A stretch of 64,000 nucleotides of DNA from Sporosarcina sp. ANT_H38 (GCF_008369195.1 NZ_VOBC01000004.1:310001-374000), one strand, 5' to 3'. Counted from the stretch's first letter, positions 34,639 through 44,610 are shown. A program made the numbers and translations. Notes: a model not told the origin generated them from the letters alone.

Positions 34639-35850
34639 TTATTCATATTCTTTTTTCTCTCCAGTCAATCTGATCGTTGCCTCGGAGATAATAAGGATGA
34701 CAGCCCCTAAAAGTAAAGGAGTTACAGACATTCCGTAAAGGTACAGTGCAGCACAAATAACTACCGCCGCCTGAATCCACTGGACTGCTCGAACGGTTCT
34801 ATTAATCGCAACAGTACGGGTGTTTTCCTTTTCAGGAAACAGCACATCCATCCTGAAATCGTCCCCCGCCCGCAATGCATGAATAAGTTGGACGGCAGAG
34901 GCAAATGCAAGCGCTCCTGCAAAAATGAAAACGACAATCGGGAACGGGATGAAAATCGCTCCTAGTGCTGATAAAGCAGTGAGCCTTACCCATAACCAAA
35001 AAATATCATCTGTGCGTATAAATGTGCGTCTGATTAAATACGTTTGTGCACCAGGCTTACCGAAATTCGGGGATCCCATCGCAAAACCGAGCCATGCTCT
35101 TCTGCTAACGGAACCTTTCAAATGTGGGACGTCTGTGAAGTAGTTAGCAAAACGGTAAAAACGCATCATCCGATTTTGTTCGAGTGAAATGAAGTGATCG
35201 TAAGGGAATGGTTTTAGCATCCTCTTTTTTCTCCAATAGAAGTTGTACATTATAATGAGTACGCCAATAATCGGAAGAATAAGAGGACTTCCTACAAGAC
35301 CCGCATAAACTACGAATCCCGCCAATAAAAACCGAACCGTTCGATCTAGCCAAATCCATTTTCCATCCAAAGCATGTCTTAAATTATATTCGGACTCGAT
35401 GAATATCCACTTAATGAGCAACATGAAAATGGCAAGGATGATATACTCCATCTTCGATCCGGTACCGGTAGCCGAAAGTAATGGCAACGCTACAATGTAT
35501 AAAATAAATGGTAATGGCAATTGTGAATAGAAGCTCCAACTCAATGACCGTTTCATATACGTCATAAGTTTTTGTTCCAGTGGCAGGAAATAAACCGTAT
35601 CCGCCGGTTTCAATAGTGTCACCGGTGGCGAATAGGCGAGCGCTAGTCCAAGTATGATAGCCGTCAGTAGCGCCGCTGGGAACTCTGCTGGTACTTCCTT
35701 CAACCATTCACTGTACGTATAGCCCCCCGCTCCAATTGTGAAAACGAGAACGATTGCCAAATGGCCTGTAAATACATATTTTAAATACTTTTGGAGCTCG
35801 GTTATATAATGGACAAACCGGGTTCCCCATATTTCACGCAAATTGTTCAT
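34639..35850 (-). CDS. ecsB: ABC transporter permease EcsB
   Basis: About 403 residues with roughly 8-10 hydrophobic helices; membrane partner of EcsA. Ecs mutants of B. subtilis are defective in secretion, competence and RasP intramembrane proteolysis, so the transporter is thought to clear peptides. Characteristic EcsB segments are visible (PADTVYFLPLEQKLMTYMKRSL; KRMLKPFPYDHFISLEQNRMMRFYRF). The ATG two codons in from the longest frame has AGAGGAA 7 bases upstream. Overlaps the ecsA end by 17 bases. Confidence 0.9.
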   Translation of the reverse strand: MNNLREIWGTRFVHYITELQKYLKYVFTGHLAIVLVFTIGAGGYTYSEWLKEVPAEFPAALLTAIILGLALAYSPPVTLLKPADTVYFLPLEQKLMTYMKRSLSWSFYSQLPLPFILYIVALPLLSATGTGSKMEYIILAIFMLLIKWIFIESEYNLRHALDGKWIWLDRTVRFLLAGFVVYAGLVGSPLILPIIGVLIIMYNFYWRKKRMLKPFPYDHFISLEQNRMMRFYRFANYFTDVPHLKGSVSRRAWLGFAMGSPNFGKPGAQTYLIRRTFIRTDDIFWLWVRLTALSALGAIFIPFPIVVFIFAGALAFASAVQLIHALRAGDDFRMDVLFPEKENTRTVAINRTVRAVQWIQAAVVICAALYLYGMSVTPLLLGAVILIISEATIRLTGEKKEYE

Positions 35851-36583
35851 TGTCATGTTCCTCTGTCATCGCGATATATAAGTCATCTAGTGATGCTCCT
35901 GGACGCCCGAATGCTTTTCTTAAGTCATCCATCGTCCCTTCTGCTCGCACCCGTCCTTCATGCAGTAAAATGATTCTGTCGCAATGTTTTTCAGCGGTCG
36001 ACAATACGTGCGTTGACATGAGAATTGAAGCCCCGTTTTCTGTTCTTTGCGTCATTTGCTCTAAAAGTGATTTAATGCCGATTGGATCGAGACCGACAAA
36101 TGGTTCATCGATAATGTATAAAGAAGGGTTAACAAGGAAGGCACACATGATCATTACTTTTTGACGCATCCCTTTTGAAAAATGTGCCGGGAACCAGTTT
36201 AATCGCTTCTCCATCCGGAATTCTCGCAATAACTCATCCGAACGCGCTTCAAACACTTCTTTATCAAGGTCGTATGCCATCGCAGTCAGTTCAAGATGTT
36301 CCCTAAGCGTCAACTCTTCATAAAGTATCGGCGTTTCAGGAATATAAGTGAACGCTTTCCTATACTTTTCTGGATTTTCACTGAATGTCACACCGTTGAC
36401 ACGGATTTCTCCTTTATGAGGATTCATTAATCCGATAATATGTTTAATGGTTGTACTTTTCCCTGCTCCATTTAGTCCGATAAGACCAACTAACTCACCA
36501 TGTCCGATGTTAAATGATAAATCATACAGAACGGGTTTACGTGTGTAACCGCCTGTTACGTCTTGTAATTCAAGAATTTCCAT
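35834..36583 (-). CDS. ecsA: ABC transporter ATP-binding protein EcsA
   Basis: 249 residues. Walker A GLNGAGKST, signature-region FSKGMRQKVMIMCAF (variant of LSGGQ), Walker B LYIIDEPFVGLDP and switch His STHVLS are all present. Pairs with EcsB. GGAGG lies 6 bases before the chosen ATG. Confidence 0.93.
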   Translation of the reverse strand: MEILELQDVTGGYTRKPVLYDLSFNIGHGELVGLIGLNGAGKSTTIKHIIGLMNPHKGEIRVNGVTFSENPEKYRKAFTYIPETPILYEELTLREHLELTAMAYDLDKEVFEARSDELLREFRMEKRLNWFPAHFSKGMRQKVMIMCAFLVNPSLYIIDEPFVGLDPIGIKSLLEQMTQRTENGASILMSTHVLSTAEKHCDRIILLHEGRVRAEGTMDDLRKAFGRPGASLDDLYIAMTEEHDNEQFA

Positions 36584-36834
36584 ATCCATCCTCCATTCTT
36601 CTATTCATATTAGCAAAAAATGGCTCAAAAAGCTTTTCCCTTCATACAACTATATAGATTGAATGTAGGATTGCATTGAATAACGCTTGGGCCTACAGGA
36701 CGCCGTGTAGCGAACTAAGACTGCCTTCCTTTACCTGTATTGCGCCTACGCTAGTTTATATACCGCCTTCAATATTTCAACCTATATCTGAAATTATGCT
36801 ACACTTGTCCCATTCATGAAAAGGAGTGTTGAAA
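36584..36834. other. Divergent intergenic region ecsA/hit
   Basis: Holds the upstream regions of both genes. Around 36660-36780 there is sequence with repeat-like GCCTACAGGACGCCGTGTAGCG that weakly recalls family C ends but is too diverged to call. Confidence 0.4.
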
Positions 36835-37260
36835 ATGACTGAATGTATTTTTTGTAAAATCATTGAAGGAACGATACCTAGCGTAAAAATCTACGAAGAT
36901 GAGCATGTACTCGCCTTCATGAATATTGCGCCTGTAACGAAAGGGCATGCCCTTCTTATCCCGAAAACACATCGTGAAAATATATATGATTTAACTGCAG
37001 AAGAAGCAGCTCAGCTGTTTTCTGTCGCACCACAAATCGCCAATGCCCTTAAAGATGAATTCGCACCAGCAGGTATGAATCTTCTTCAAAACAATGGTAC
37101 ACATGCAGGTCAAGCCGTTTTCCACTACCATCTGCATTTCATCCCGCGTTACGATGAGACTGATGGGTTCAAACCGACATTTGAGACGATGGAATCCGAA
37201 TCAAGTTCTGAACGCATTCAAGAAATCGCAGTTGGTATTCGTGCAAAGTTACAAAAATAA
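36835..37260 (+). CDS. hit: HIT family nucleotide hydrolase
   Basis: 141 residues; CIFCKIIEGTIPS start, and the catalytic histidine triad HYHLHFIPR. It hydrolyses nucleotide phosphoramidate or dinucleoside-type bonds; physiological substrate unknown. The ATG 8 bases after AAGGAG gives the standard N-terminus (three in-frame codons upstream are not needed). hit divergent to ecsAB is conserved in Bacillus. Confidence 0.95.
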   Translation: MTECIFCKIIEGTIPSVKIYEDEHVLAFMNIAPVTKGHALLIPKTHRENIYDLTAEEAAQLFSVAPQIANALKDEFAPAGMNLLQNNGTHAGQAVFHYHLHFIPRYDETDGFKPTFETMESESSSERIQEIAVGIRAKLQK

Positions 37261-37269
37261 GCTTGCTAA

Positions 37270-37298
37270 TTGTCTGAATACCGTGTAAAATTAATAAT
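37270..37298 (+). promoter_or_regulatory. Putative promoter of trpP
   Basis: TTGTCT, 17-base spacer, AATAAT; start near 37305, leaving a ~70-base leader carrying the GAG/TAG triplets. Confidence 0.6.
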
Positions 37299-37319
37299 AA
37301 GTTTTTCGCTGTCGATCAT

Positions 37320-37371
37320 GAGGATACGATAGGAGAAACTCAAAATACCTGACGAGCTGAGGAGAGATTAG
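37320..37371 (+). promoter_or_regulatory. Probable TRAP (MtrB) RNA-binding site in the trpP leader
   Basis: Four triplets spaced exactly two bases apart end three bases before the ATG: GAG-CT-GAG-GA-GAG-AT-TAG (37354-37371). They contain the SD itself. Further GAG/TAG triplets lie at 37320, 37330 and 37333. In B. subtilis trpP (yhaG), tryptophan-bound TRAP blocks translation through such repeats. No TRAP gene is in the window. Confidence 0.65.
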
Positions 37372-37373
37372 AA

Positions 37374-37898
37374 ATGAAAACGAAAAGTCTTGTGTTAATG
37401 TCTTTATTAACTGCAGTAGGTGCTGCACTGTATCTGATTATTCCCCCGATTGCTGGAGGAATGAAACCGGATTTCATGCTGACAATGATGTTTATCGGGA
37501 TATTACTGTTTCCTGAAGTGCGCAATGTATTTTTACTTGGAATGACAACAGGTCTGCTTTCGGGAATGTTTTCATCCCTACCAGGAAGTTTAATTCCAAA
37601 CGTCATTGATAAACTAATCACCGCTTTCGTAATCTATGCGATTATCATCACATTTAAAAAGATTGCTGGAAACCTAGTTGCGGCTTCTGTCGTTGCAGGG
37701 CTAGGTACGTTATTATCGGGGAGCATCTTCCTTTCCGTTGCAATTTTTATATTCGGTATAAACTTGCCGTTCAAGGCATTATTCCTGTCAGTTGTACTTC
37801 CTGCTGTTGCGCTAAACGGAATTGCATTTTTCTTGATTTACCCAATTGTTACCGGCTTGGTCAAACGATCATCGTTTAAAACTGCATTATCCAATTAA
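37374..37898 (+). CDS. trpP: Tryptophan transporter TrpP
   Basis: 174 residues, five to six membrane helices, with the TrpP family segments IPPIAGGMKPDFMLTMMFIGIL and GLLSGMFSSLPGSLIPNVIDKL. In B. subtilis it is the L-tryptophan importer and part of the TRAP regulon; the leader here fits that control. Own promoter and terminator. Confidence 0.9.
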   Translation: MKTKSLVLMSLLTAVGAALYLIIPPIAGGMKPDFMLTMMFIGILLFPEVRNVFLLGMTTGLLSGMFSSLPGSLIPNVIDKLITAFVIYAIIITFKKIAGNLVAASVVAGLGTLLSGSIFLSVAIFIFGINLPFKALFLSVVLPAVALNGIAFFLIYPIVTGLVKRSSFKTALSN

Positions 37899-37907
37899 TA
37901 TTACGGT

Positions 37908-37941
37908 TAAAGCTTTCCGTCTCCATGAGGAGAGCTTTTTT
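37908..37941 (+). terminator. Terminator after trpP
   Basis: AAAGCTTTCC / GGAGAGCTTTTTT stem-loop with one mismatch and a T run. Confidence 0.75.
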
Positions 37942-38022
37942 GATTGCTCAGGCTTCTATTAAATGTTTTAATTAAACTATAATAAGGAATACTGTTCACA
38001 AGAGAAAGGAGTGCTTAAGACA

Positions 38023-38385
38023 ATGAAAGCATCTACATTTTTCATCGGACTTGCGGCTGGTTCAGTTGCTGCCGCTGTTACGGTATTGTATTCAACTCCC
38101 CAATCAGGAAGCCAACTTCGGACATCCGTCAAGGACGCATCAAGCGACATGAAGGAAATGTTCAAAGAAGTGAAAGTAAAAGTCGATGATTTAAAAGAAT
38201 CCATCTCTCACCTTACAAAAGAAGCAAAAGAAACTGTTCCTACAGCAATCGAAGATATTAAAGGTTCAGTTGAAAAGTGGCAACAATCTACAGAATCAAA
38301 TAAGGAACGAATGGAAAAAGAAATTGCAGCAATCCAAACTGCCCTTGAGGAGCTCGAACAGAACATCGCAGCCCATCAGAAATAA
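38023..38385 (+). CDS. yhaH: YtxH-domain general stress protein
   Basis: 120 residues: N-terminal hydrophobic segment (STFFIGLAAGSVAAAVTVLYS, the YtxH signature with GxxAG) followed by a long charged coiled-coil (MKEMFKEVKVKVDDLKESISHLTKEAKE). Members are general-stress proteins of unknown mechanism. ATG with AAGGAG 11 bases upstream; a GTG four codons earlier overlaps the SD. Located between trpP and scoC as in B. subtilis yhaH. Confidence 0.85.
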   Translation: MKASTFFIGLAAGSVAAAVTVLYSTPQSGSQLRTSVKDASSDMKEMFKEVKVKVDDLKESISHLTKEAKETVPTAIEDIKGSVEKWQQSTESNKERMEKEIAAIQTALEELEQNIAAHQK

Positions 38386-38413
38386 ATTTAATAGCAAATG
38401 CGATCCACCTTTT

Positions 38414-38490
38414 GGAATGCAGTCAACTTCCCACTAAAATGCCTACACTAAATAGGTTGTCATAAGTGGAAAGGACTGCATTCCTTATTT
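38414..38490 (+). terminator. Long hairpin after ytxH-type gene
   Basis: GGAATGCAGTC + CACT arms pair with AGTGG + GACTGCATTCC across a ~30-base loop, then TTATTTTTA. The loop is unusually long for a simple terminator. Confidence 0.6.
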
Positions 38491-38521
38491 TTATGCCAAC
38501 TTTTAATTCAACATCATTATT

Positions 38522-38545
38522 GAATTGCAAGCTTTTTTGCAATTC
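38522..38545. promoter_or_regulatory. Inverted repeat upstream of scoC
   Basis: GAATTGCAA-GCTTTT-TTGCAATTC, a perfect 9-bp palindrome with a 6-base spacer, about 25 bases before a TATAAT (38572-38577) and ~70 bases before the scoC start. Could be an operator or a weak terminator. Confidence 0.5.
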
Positions 38546-38615
38546 TTACTTTTCTCTTCTTTGCTTTCCTGCTATAATAAAAGAAACGGAAAAATATAGA
38601 AAGAAGGTGTTTCCA

Positions 38616-39224
38616 ATGTCAGAGCAAAAGTACTCTCCAAAAGAAGCAATGATTTTCAGTCAAAGGGTTGCTCAGATGTCTAAAGCGCTTTGGAAAGCAG
38701 TAGAAAAAGATTGGCAGCAGTGGATAAAACCTTATGACTTGAATATTAATGAGCATCATATTTTATGGATTTCTTACCATCTTCAAGGTGCCACTATTTC
38801 TGACATAGCTAAATTTGGAGTTATGCATGTTTCGACGGCATTTAACTTTTCTAAGAAATTGGAAGAACGCGAGTATTTACGTTTTTATAAAAAAGAAGAT
38901 GATAGAAGAAATACATATGTAGAAGTTACAGAGAAAGGCGAGAAACTGTTATTGGAAATGAACATGAACTACTACGATTCCAATCATGGTGTTTTGGAGG
39001 GCTCACTCCCTATTAAAGACCTTTACGGAAAATTCCCGGAATTTCTTGAAGTTATGTCCGTTGTACGCAATATTTATGGGGAAGATTTCATGGAAATATT
39101 TGAACGAGGTTTTGAAAACATAAAAGAAACATATGATGACTCAACAGGTGAAATGATTGCTATAGTTAATACACCAAGTAATGAAGAACCTAAAATCCTG
39201 GTATCTATCGCAGAGGAAAAATAA
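38616..39224 (+). CDS. scoC: ScoC/Hpr transition-state regulator (MarR family)
   Basis: 202 residues (B. subtilis ScoC 203). Winged-helix region [39 protein letters not shown] then [14 protein letters not shown]. It represses extracellular protease, sporulation and peptide-transport genes in Bacillus. AAGAAGGTG precedes this ATG by 6 bases; 50 upstream in-frame codons read through the inverted repeat and are not coding. Confidence 0.94.
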   Translation: MSEQKYSPKEAMIFSQRVAQMSKALWKAVEKDWQQWIKPYDLNINEHHILWISYHLQGATISDIAKFGVMHVSTAFNFSKKLEEREYLRFYKKEDDRRNTYVEVTEKGEKLLLEMNMNYYDSNHGVLEGSLPIKDLYGKFPEFLEVMSVVRNIYGEDFMEIFERGFENIKETYDDSTGEMIAIVNTPSNEEPKILVSIAEEK

Positions 39225-39284
39225 TTTCATTTTAGAAGGACTTCTGCTATGATTGCCTTGGTAAGTCAAAGAGGAGGAATAGAT

Positions 39285-39470
39285 TTGATCCTTGTAATTA
39301 CAATTCTGTTCTCGTTATTATATCTGTTTCAAATCAATAAAATGACATATGCACTATGCGAATCTAAGGAAATACCCGAAGAGAAGCAGCAGAAAATATA
39401 CACGACCGTTAACGTTCTTGTAACCATTTTAATTGTGTCATTTTACGTCGAGATTCTGTTACAAGTATAA
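39285..39470 (+). CDS. Small two-helix membrane protein, unassigned
   Basis: 61 residues with two hydrophobic helices (LVITILFSLLYLF; VNVLVTILIVSFYVEILLQV) and a charged loop (ESKEIPEEKQQK). TTG start with GAGGAGG 7 bases upstream. No family recognised. Sits after scoC and ends at a hairpin terminator, so a real small gene is likely. Confidence 0.65.
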   Translation: MILVITILFSLLYLFQINKMTYALCESKEIPEEKQQKIYTTVNVLVTILIVSFYVEILLQV

Positions 39471-39507
39471 AAAAGTCCATTCCCTTTTTATGGGAAATGG
39501 ACTTTTT
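39471..39507. terminator. Bidirectional terminator
   Basis: AAAAGTCCATTCCC / GGGAAATGGACTTTTT; T runs on both strands, serving the small membrane gene and the convergent YjcZ-type gene. Confidence 0.88.
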
Positions 39508-39513
39508 CCATTA

Positions 39514-39549
39514 TCGAAGCTTAGGGCGCCAGACGCCTTGAGCTTTTCT
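39514..39549 (-). repeat. Family A mini-element
   Basis: On the minus strand GAAAAGCTCAAGGCGTCTGGCGCCCTAAGC: the left and right ends of family A joined, with the interior missing. Confidence 0.55.
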
Positions 39550-39553
39550 TTAA

Positions 39554-39655
39554 TTAATTCAGGAAGGCTGCACCGACAATGATTAATAGAATGAACAAAA
39601 CAACAAGCAACGCAAATCCCGAAGAACCATGGGAACCTTGGCTATATCCGCTCAC
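39554..39655 (-). CDS. YjcZ/SscA-type sporulation peptide
   Basis: 33-residue ORF: N-terminal Gly/Ser/His-rich part (SGYSQGSHGSSG) followed by the family signature GFALLVVLFILLIIVGAAF. YjcZ-family peptides of Bacillales are made in sporulation, and SscA helps spore coat assembly. GTG start with GAGGGGGTG just upstream. Too short for automatic gene finding in many pipelines. Confidence 0.85.
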   Translation of the reverse strand: MSGYSQGSHGSSGFALLVVLFILLIIVGAAFLN

Positions 39656-39735
39656 AGGAGCACCCCCTCTCTCTCTATTTATCCTATGCGACTTGATTGA
39701 TTCGTTGTAGGCAGTTTATCTGAGGGGATCCTTTT

Positions 39736-39762
39736 TGTTTTAATGGAATTTTGTGTTATAAT
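39736..39762 (+). promoter_or_regulatory. Putative prsA promoter
   Basis: Perfect TATAAT at 39757-39762, with a weak TTGTTT 16 bases upstream. Confidence 0.5.
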
Positions 39763-39800
39763 GTCTACTGTTGCACATAAAAGTTAGGGGAGATTCTAAA

Positions 39801-40682
39801 ATGAAAAAAACGATTTTAGCACTTACAATGGCCGCATCTGTTCTTGCACTTTCAGCGTGCAGCGATAAGAACACCGGTGATGAAGAGATCATCGCAACTT
39901 CTAAAAATGGTGATATTACAAAAGCAGATCTATATGTTGAGATGAAAGAAGCAATCGGTATCCAAGTTGTTGAAAACCTAATTCTTCAACAAGCGATTGA
40001 AAGTGAATATAAGGTTACTGATAAAGAGTTGAAAGATGCAATTGCAGCACAAAAGGAACAGTATGGCGAAAGCTTTGACATGTACCTTATGCAACAGGGG
40101 ATAACAGAGAAATTTTTCGAAAAAAATGTAAAATCTCAATTGATCCAACAAAAAATGATTGAATCATTGAAAGTTACTGATGAGGAAATCAACGCTGGTA
40201 TCGCAGATATGAAAAAAGAAATCAATGCTCGCCATATCTTAGTGGCAGATAAGAAAACAGCTGATGAAGTACTTGCGAAATTGAAAAAAGGCGAAGACTT
40301 CAAAGCACTTGCGAAAGAGTATTCTACTGAGCCAGCTGCTCAGGAATCAGGTGGAGACCTAGGTTGGTTCGGTCCTGGTAAAATGGTAGCGGAATTCGAA
40401 AAAGCTGCATTCGCACTGAAAAAAGGTGAAGTTAGTGAACCAGTTAAATCAAGCTTCGGATACCATGTAATCGAATTGGTTGATACACGTGAAGCTAAAC
40501 TTGAACAAACTGATGAAGAACTAAAAGTAACAGTTACAGACACTCTTAAGAAAGCCAAATTCGAAGAGAAACTTGTCAAACTGTTGAAAGCATCTGATAT
40601 AGACATTAAATCTGATGAGTTTAAAGGTGCACTTGAAGGCTACCTTCCAGCTGCAGAAACTGCTAAAACTGACAAAAAATAA
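39801..40682 (+). CDS. prsA: Foldase lipoprotein PrsA
   Basis: 293 residues: lipoprotein signal (MKKTILALTMAASVLALSAC, lipobox Cys20), N-terminal helical chaperone part, a parvulin PpiC domain (~135-225: ARHILVADKKTADEVLAKL, GGDLGWFGPGKMV, PVKSSFGYHVIELVD) and a C-terminal helical tail. It folds secreted proteins at the outer membrane face and is lipidated by Lgt. GGGGAGA lies before the chosen ATG; ten in-frame upstream codons are untranslated leader. Confidence 0.96.
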   Translation: MKKTILALTMAASVLALSACSDKNTGDEEIIATSKNGDITKADLYVEMKEAIGIQVVENLILQQAIESEYKVTDKELKDAIAAQKEQYGESFDMYLMQQGITEKFFEKNVKSQLIQQKMIESLKVTDEEINAGIADMKKEINARHILVADKKTADEVLAKLKKGEDFKALAKEYSTEPAAQESGGDLGWFGPGKMVAEFEKAAFALKKGEVSEPVKSSFGYHVIELVDTREAKLEQTDEELKVTVTDTLKKAKFEEKLVKLLKASDIDIKSDEFKGALEGYLPAAETAKTDKK

Positions 40683-40687
40683 TACAC

Positions 40688-40728
40688 AAAAAGCTGTCCC
40701 TTTGTATAAAGGAGACAGCTTTTTTTTG
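40688..40728. terminator. Bidirectional terminator prsA/yhaM
   Basis: AAAAAGCTGTCCCTTT / AAAGGAGACAGCTTTTTTTT; T-rich on both strands between convergent genes. Confidence 0.92.
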
Positions 40729-40765
40729 CATATTACCAGTAAGTCCTCCAAGTTAGAGATTTACT

Positions 40766-41704
40766 TTATTCAATTGAAGGTTTATAAAACGATCTGTTAT
40801 CGAGAGGGAAAATTCTTTCCGTGAATTCACCAGGAGCTGTCTTACCAAGTGCTCGATCCAACATATTCATCTTCGCATCTATGTTATCGATGTAGTGAAG
40901 AATTTCCGCTTCTTTCAGCATTGGACGTTTCGGGCTTCCCCACTCTTCCTTACCGTGGTGGGATAAAACCATATGTTGCAACAGCATAACTTCTTCGCCA
41001 GAAATTTCAAGTTCGTCAGCTGCTTTTGATATTTCATTGACCATAATTGTAATATGACCTAGCAGATTCCCCTCGACCGTGTATTGCGTTGCAATTGGAC
41101 CTGAAAGTTCAATTACTTTCCCAACATCATGCAAGATAATTCCTGCGAACAGTAAGTCTTTATTGAGTGACGGATACAGATCCGCTAGTGCTTTCCCAAG
41201 CTTCAGCATTGAAACAACATGATCGATAAGGCCTGATACATAATCATGATGATTTCTTGTCGCAGCAGGGTACGTCATGAAAGCAGTCTGATGTTTTTTC
41301 AATAAATGACGAGTAATTCTTTGAATTTGCGGATTTTGCATTTCAAAGAAATACTGCATCAACTCTTCGTATAATACTTCTTTACTTGTTGCCGATGACG
41401 GAACTAAATCAGCAATCGCCACTCCCTCATCCTCTTTTACGGGACGAATACTTTTGATGCGCAGCTGATTTTTCCCACGGTATTCATGTACTTCCCCGCC
41501 AACTTTGACGATCGATGCTGCAGCATATGTCTGCGCGTGCTCATCAGTCGTATCCCAAAGCTTCGCTTCAATATCACCGCTTTTATCTTGCAAGATAAGA
41601 GTCATAAACGGTTTACCTTGTGTAGTAACTCCTTTTGTAGATTGCTTAACGAGCAAGAAAAGATCAAGCGGTTCACCTGCATTATATTCTGCTATTTTCT
41701 TCAT
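40766..41704 (-). CDS. yhaM: 3'-5' exoribonuclease YhaM
   Basis: 312 residues: N-terminal OB-fold ([23 protein letters not shown]) and C-terminal HD domain ([34 protein letters not shown]). Metal-dependent exoribonuclease/exonuclease of Firmicutes trimming mRNA ends. Its ATG overlaps the yhaN stop as ATGA; 21 in-frame codons upstream lie inside yhaN and are excluded. Confidence 0.94.
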   Translation of the reverse strand: MKKIAEYNAGEPLDLFLLVKQSTKGVTTQGKPFMTLILQDKSGDIEAKLWDTTDEHAQTYAAASIVKVGGEVHEYRGKNQLRIKSIRPVKEDEGVAIADLVPSSATSKEVLYEELMQYFFEMQNPQIQRITRHLLKKHQTAFMTYPAATRNHHDYVSGLIDHVVSMLKLGKALADLYPSLNKDLLFAGIILHDVGKVIELSGPIATQYTVEGNLLGHITIMVNEISKAADELEISGEEVMLLQHMVLSHHGKEEWGSPKRPMLKEAEILHYIDNIDAKMNMLDRALGKTAPGEFTERIFPLDNRSFYKPSIE

Positions 41705-44601
41705 AAGACCATCGCTCCCCGTTCGCTTCCGATTTCGGAAACGTTTAGTATTGTTGCCTCCCGCCATTTATCCTTCATCGCTCCGTGGCATGTGAAATAA
41801 ATGAACTGATGCTTGTTTTGTAAATTGTCTAGTAGTTCAATCATACGCGAAAGTCGCTCTTCGTCAAAGTGAACGAATGGATCGTCCAACATTAATGGGA
41901 AAGGAGCCGTACTCTCTATTGATGCCGCAAGCGCAAACCTAAGCGCAATATAGGCTTGCTCTTTTGTGGCCTGACTCAGTTCTACAATTGGATAACGCAT
42001 TCCATTTTTCGCTAATACTTCGAAATGCCCCGTCTCCGTTACGCTAAGTGATTCATAATTCCCGCCCGTCAGTTCACAGAACAATTTTTCTGCTGCTTCA
42101 AGCACTTCAGGCAATTTCTTTTCTTTCAACTCCGACATTGTCCGACTGATTGCTTCAGTAATTGCTTTTCGTTCAGACCATTTTTTGGCGAGTTCTGCAA
42201 GCTCCGATTTTTTCATTTCGAAGAGTTGCAGTTTACGACCATAATTTTCATCTGAAAGTAGTCGTTCCGTTTTGTTAACAAGAGCGGCCTTTTCATTGAT
42301 TAAGTCATTTTGCCTTTCGCTAATCGACGAAAGTGTTGCGCTATTATCATCCACTTTTTTCCGCAGCTCATCATCCATAACCATGCCAGGCAATTCAAGC
42401 GGTCCATGTGATGCTAATTGAGCATCGACATCCTCAAGTTGCCCCTTTAGACGAAACGCTTCCTGGTGGCTATTATATGCTGCGTAAAAGGCTTCTTCAG
42501 TTTCTGCTGCCGATTCAGCAAACAGAGCCTGCACTTTTTCCAGCAAGGAGTTTGCAAGGCTGGTTGTTTCTTTCAGCGCAGATTCTTTGCGTTCAAAAAC
42601 AGCTGTCAATGACTTGATTGTTTCTGCTTGTTCATTCAGCTGTATGAATTCCCTTCTTAGCATCTCATAAATCATTGCTTGCGGTGCAGATTTCCTTATT
42701 ACTTTTTCAGCTTCTGCTAACCGTTCAACAATTTGCTGCTGAATCGTTTGCAGCCGTATCACAGCATCATTCAACTCTCTAGTAACTTCCTGAACTTCTC
42801 GAATCATACGGAATAATTCCGGGATAATCCCGGTTGAAGGAATTTCATTGAAACCATAAAGCGCTAAAAATCCGGCCAATTCTAATTCAATTTGCCGCCG
42901 ATTGCTATAGACATTCTCAAGCTCGGTTGTCAGCGTTTGGTATTTTCTTTCAAGTATCATAAATACTTCATGCAACTCTTCCTTCTTGCGCTTGTACATG
43001 CCAATTCGCTCTGAAAGTTCTTCCATTTGGCGCTCATTCCCATCATATGCGGCAATGATTTTTTCCATCTGCTGCAGTTTCGATGAAACGGGCGTTTGAT
43101 GCTGTTTCTTTGGATACATCAGGATACCTAATCCTAAAACGATAACACCAGCTATAATTATGAGCCATTCAGTTTGGATGAAACCGAAAACGATGAACGC
43201 CAGAGCAAGTACGACAAGAAGTGCAGGTATCATCAGTGATTTCTGTTCTGCTTGTCGTCCACTTAATGAAACATAAGCTTTCGCTTCAGCAAGTTGCTGG
43301 CGAATTTTGGGCCACTGCTTTACCCGTTCTAATTCCTCTACGGTAGGGGCAATGCGTTCGATTCCACCAATTTGAGTTTCCGTATCAGCTAACTCATTTT
43401 CCACTTGGATGAGTTGGCGATTTACAAAGCCAATTTGCTGATCGTCTTCGGTGAGTTCTCGAATAATTTTGTGCATCTGTTCTTCCTTTTGGATTGAAAC
43501 ATCAGCCTCTAAAATAGTGTTTTCTGCTTCAAACCCTTTGACACCAAGTCTATCGAGCAGACGTCTCTTAGAACTGGTTAGCTGACTCATGTTATCTTCT
43601 TCAAAAGAAACTGCTGTTTGCCATCTATGCCACTCAGTTTCTTTCGACAGCAAAATTTCAAGTTCAGCAATGCGTTCGAATTCAAACTGTTCAGGCAATC
43701 GTGTCAGTATCTCCGCTAATTCTTCTTCCAACAGTTGTTTAGTAGCTTTGGCTTCTGTTAACTTCCCAATAAGCATTTCATAGCGCCGGATACCATCTGC
43801 CGGAAAAGTTATTGCATTTAATTGTGACATTCTTGCATCCAATACTTGTTTTTTTTGATGGAGGGGCAGCAACTGTCGTACGAGAGCGAGCTTCTGTGAA
43901 CCTTGTATAAGTTCTTTTTCCTGTTCTCGCAACTCTATAAGCAAGTTATCGATTTCCCCTATTCTTTCAATTGAAGGTGCATATTCCCCTACTTTTTCCT
44001 GCTCGTCTTTCAGCTCTATTTCCAATTCCCGAAGTTCCATGATTTTGACGTTCATCTCCGGAATTCTCCCCGACTTTTTGAACAAATCTCCCAGTTCTTT
44101 TTCCATTCGGTTTCCAAGCTGTAACAATGAGTCAACGCCAGTGGTTCCCGAAGCAAGAAGTGTCCTGCTTAAATCCTCTTCACCCATTTTTTCAAATCCC
44201 TGTAACTGTAACAGGGAGAATGAGAAAATGGATTCGAATGAAGCGCGGTCATACTGGCGAAGTAGCGTGTTCAATTGCTCTTCTCCACCCTTAGTTCCAT
44301 CCTCGAAATAGACAGTAACATCACCAGCAGATTTCCCACGAATCCGTTCGACGATGCATTTCCCATATGTCTCATCTTCAAGATGCACTTGCCCGCCATA
44401 CTTGCCGCCTGATTTCGGTTCGTAGCGTAAAAGCGCATTGTTTTTTGGCGGAAATCCAAATAAAATATGCAGGATGAACTGCTGAATAGTCGTTTTCCCT
44501 GCTTCATTCAATCCATAAACTACAGTGATACCTTGTCCAAAATCCACGGTGACATTTTCATGTTTTCCAAATCCATAAATGTTTAATTTTTCGATTTTCA
44601 T
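41701..44601 (-). CDS. yhaN: YhaN, SbcC/Rad50-like AAA ATPase
   Basis: 966 residues. N-terminal Walker [10 protein letters not shown] (~30-38), long coiled-coil arms, and C-terminal ABC signature-like [21 protein letters not shown] with Walker [17 protein letters not shown]. Unlike SbcC there is a pair of hydrophobic segments mid-arm (~457-495, [17 protein letters not shown] and [16 protein letters not shown]), suggesting membrane attachment. Pairs with the YhaO nuclease (10-base gap). Confidence 0.9.
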   Translation of the reverse strand: MKIEKLNIYGFGKHENVTVDFGQGITVVYGLNEAGKTTIQQFILHILFGFPPKNNALLRYEPKSGGKYGGQVHLEDETYGKCIVERIRGKSAGDVTVYFEDGTKGGEEQLNTLLRQYDRASFESIFSFSLLQLQGFEKMGEEDLSRTLLASGTTGVDSLLQLGNRMEKELGDLFKKSGRIPEMNVKIMELRELEIELKDEQEKVGEYAPSIERIGEIDNLLIELREQEKELIQGSQKLALVRQLLPLHQKKQVLDARMSQLNAITFPADGIRRYEMLIGKLTEAKATKQLLEEELAEILTRLPEQFEFERIAELEILLSKETEWHRWQTAVSFEEDNMSQLTSSKRRLLDRLGVKGFEAENTILEADVSIQKEEQMHKIIRELTEDDQQIGFVNRQLIQVENELADTETQIGGIERIAPTVEELERVKQWPKIRQQLAEAKAYVSLSGRQAEQKSLMIPALLVVLALAFIVFGFIQTEWLIIIAGVIVLGLGILMYPKKQHQTPVSSKLQQMEKIIAAYDGNERQMEELSERIGMYKRKKEELHEVFMILERKYQTLTTELENVYSNRRQIELELAGFLALYGFNEIPSTGIIPELFRMIREVQEVTRELNDAVIRLQTIQQQIVERLAEAEKVIRKSAPQAMIYEMLRREFIQLNEQAETIKSLTAVFERKESALKETTSLANSLLEKVQALFAESAAETEEAFYAAYNSHQEAFRLKGQLEDVDAQLASHGPLELPGMVMDDELRKKVDDNSATLSSISERQNDLINEKAALVNKTERLLSDENYGRKLQLFEMKKSELAELAKKWSERKAITEAISRTMSELKEKKLPEVLEAAEKLFCELTGGNYESLSVTETGHFEVLAKNGMRYPIVELSQATKEQAYIALRFALAASIESTAPFPLMLDDPFVHFDEERLSRMIELLDNLQNKHQFIYFTCHGAMKDKWREATILNVSEIGSERGAMVL

Positions 44602-44610
44602 TTAAACACC

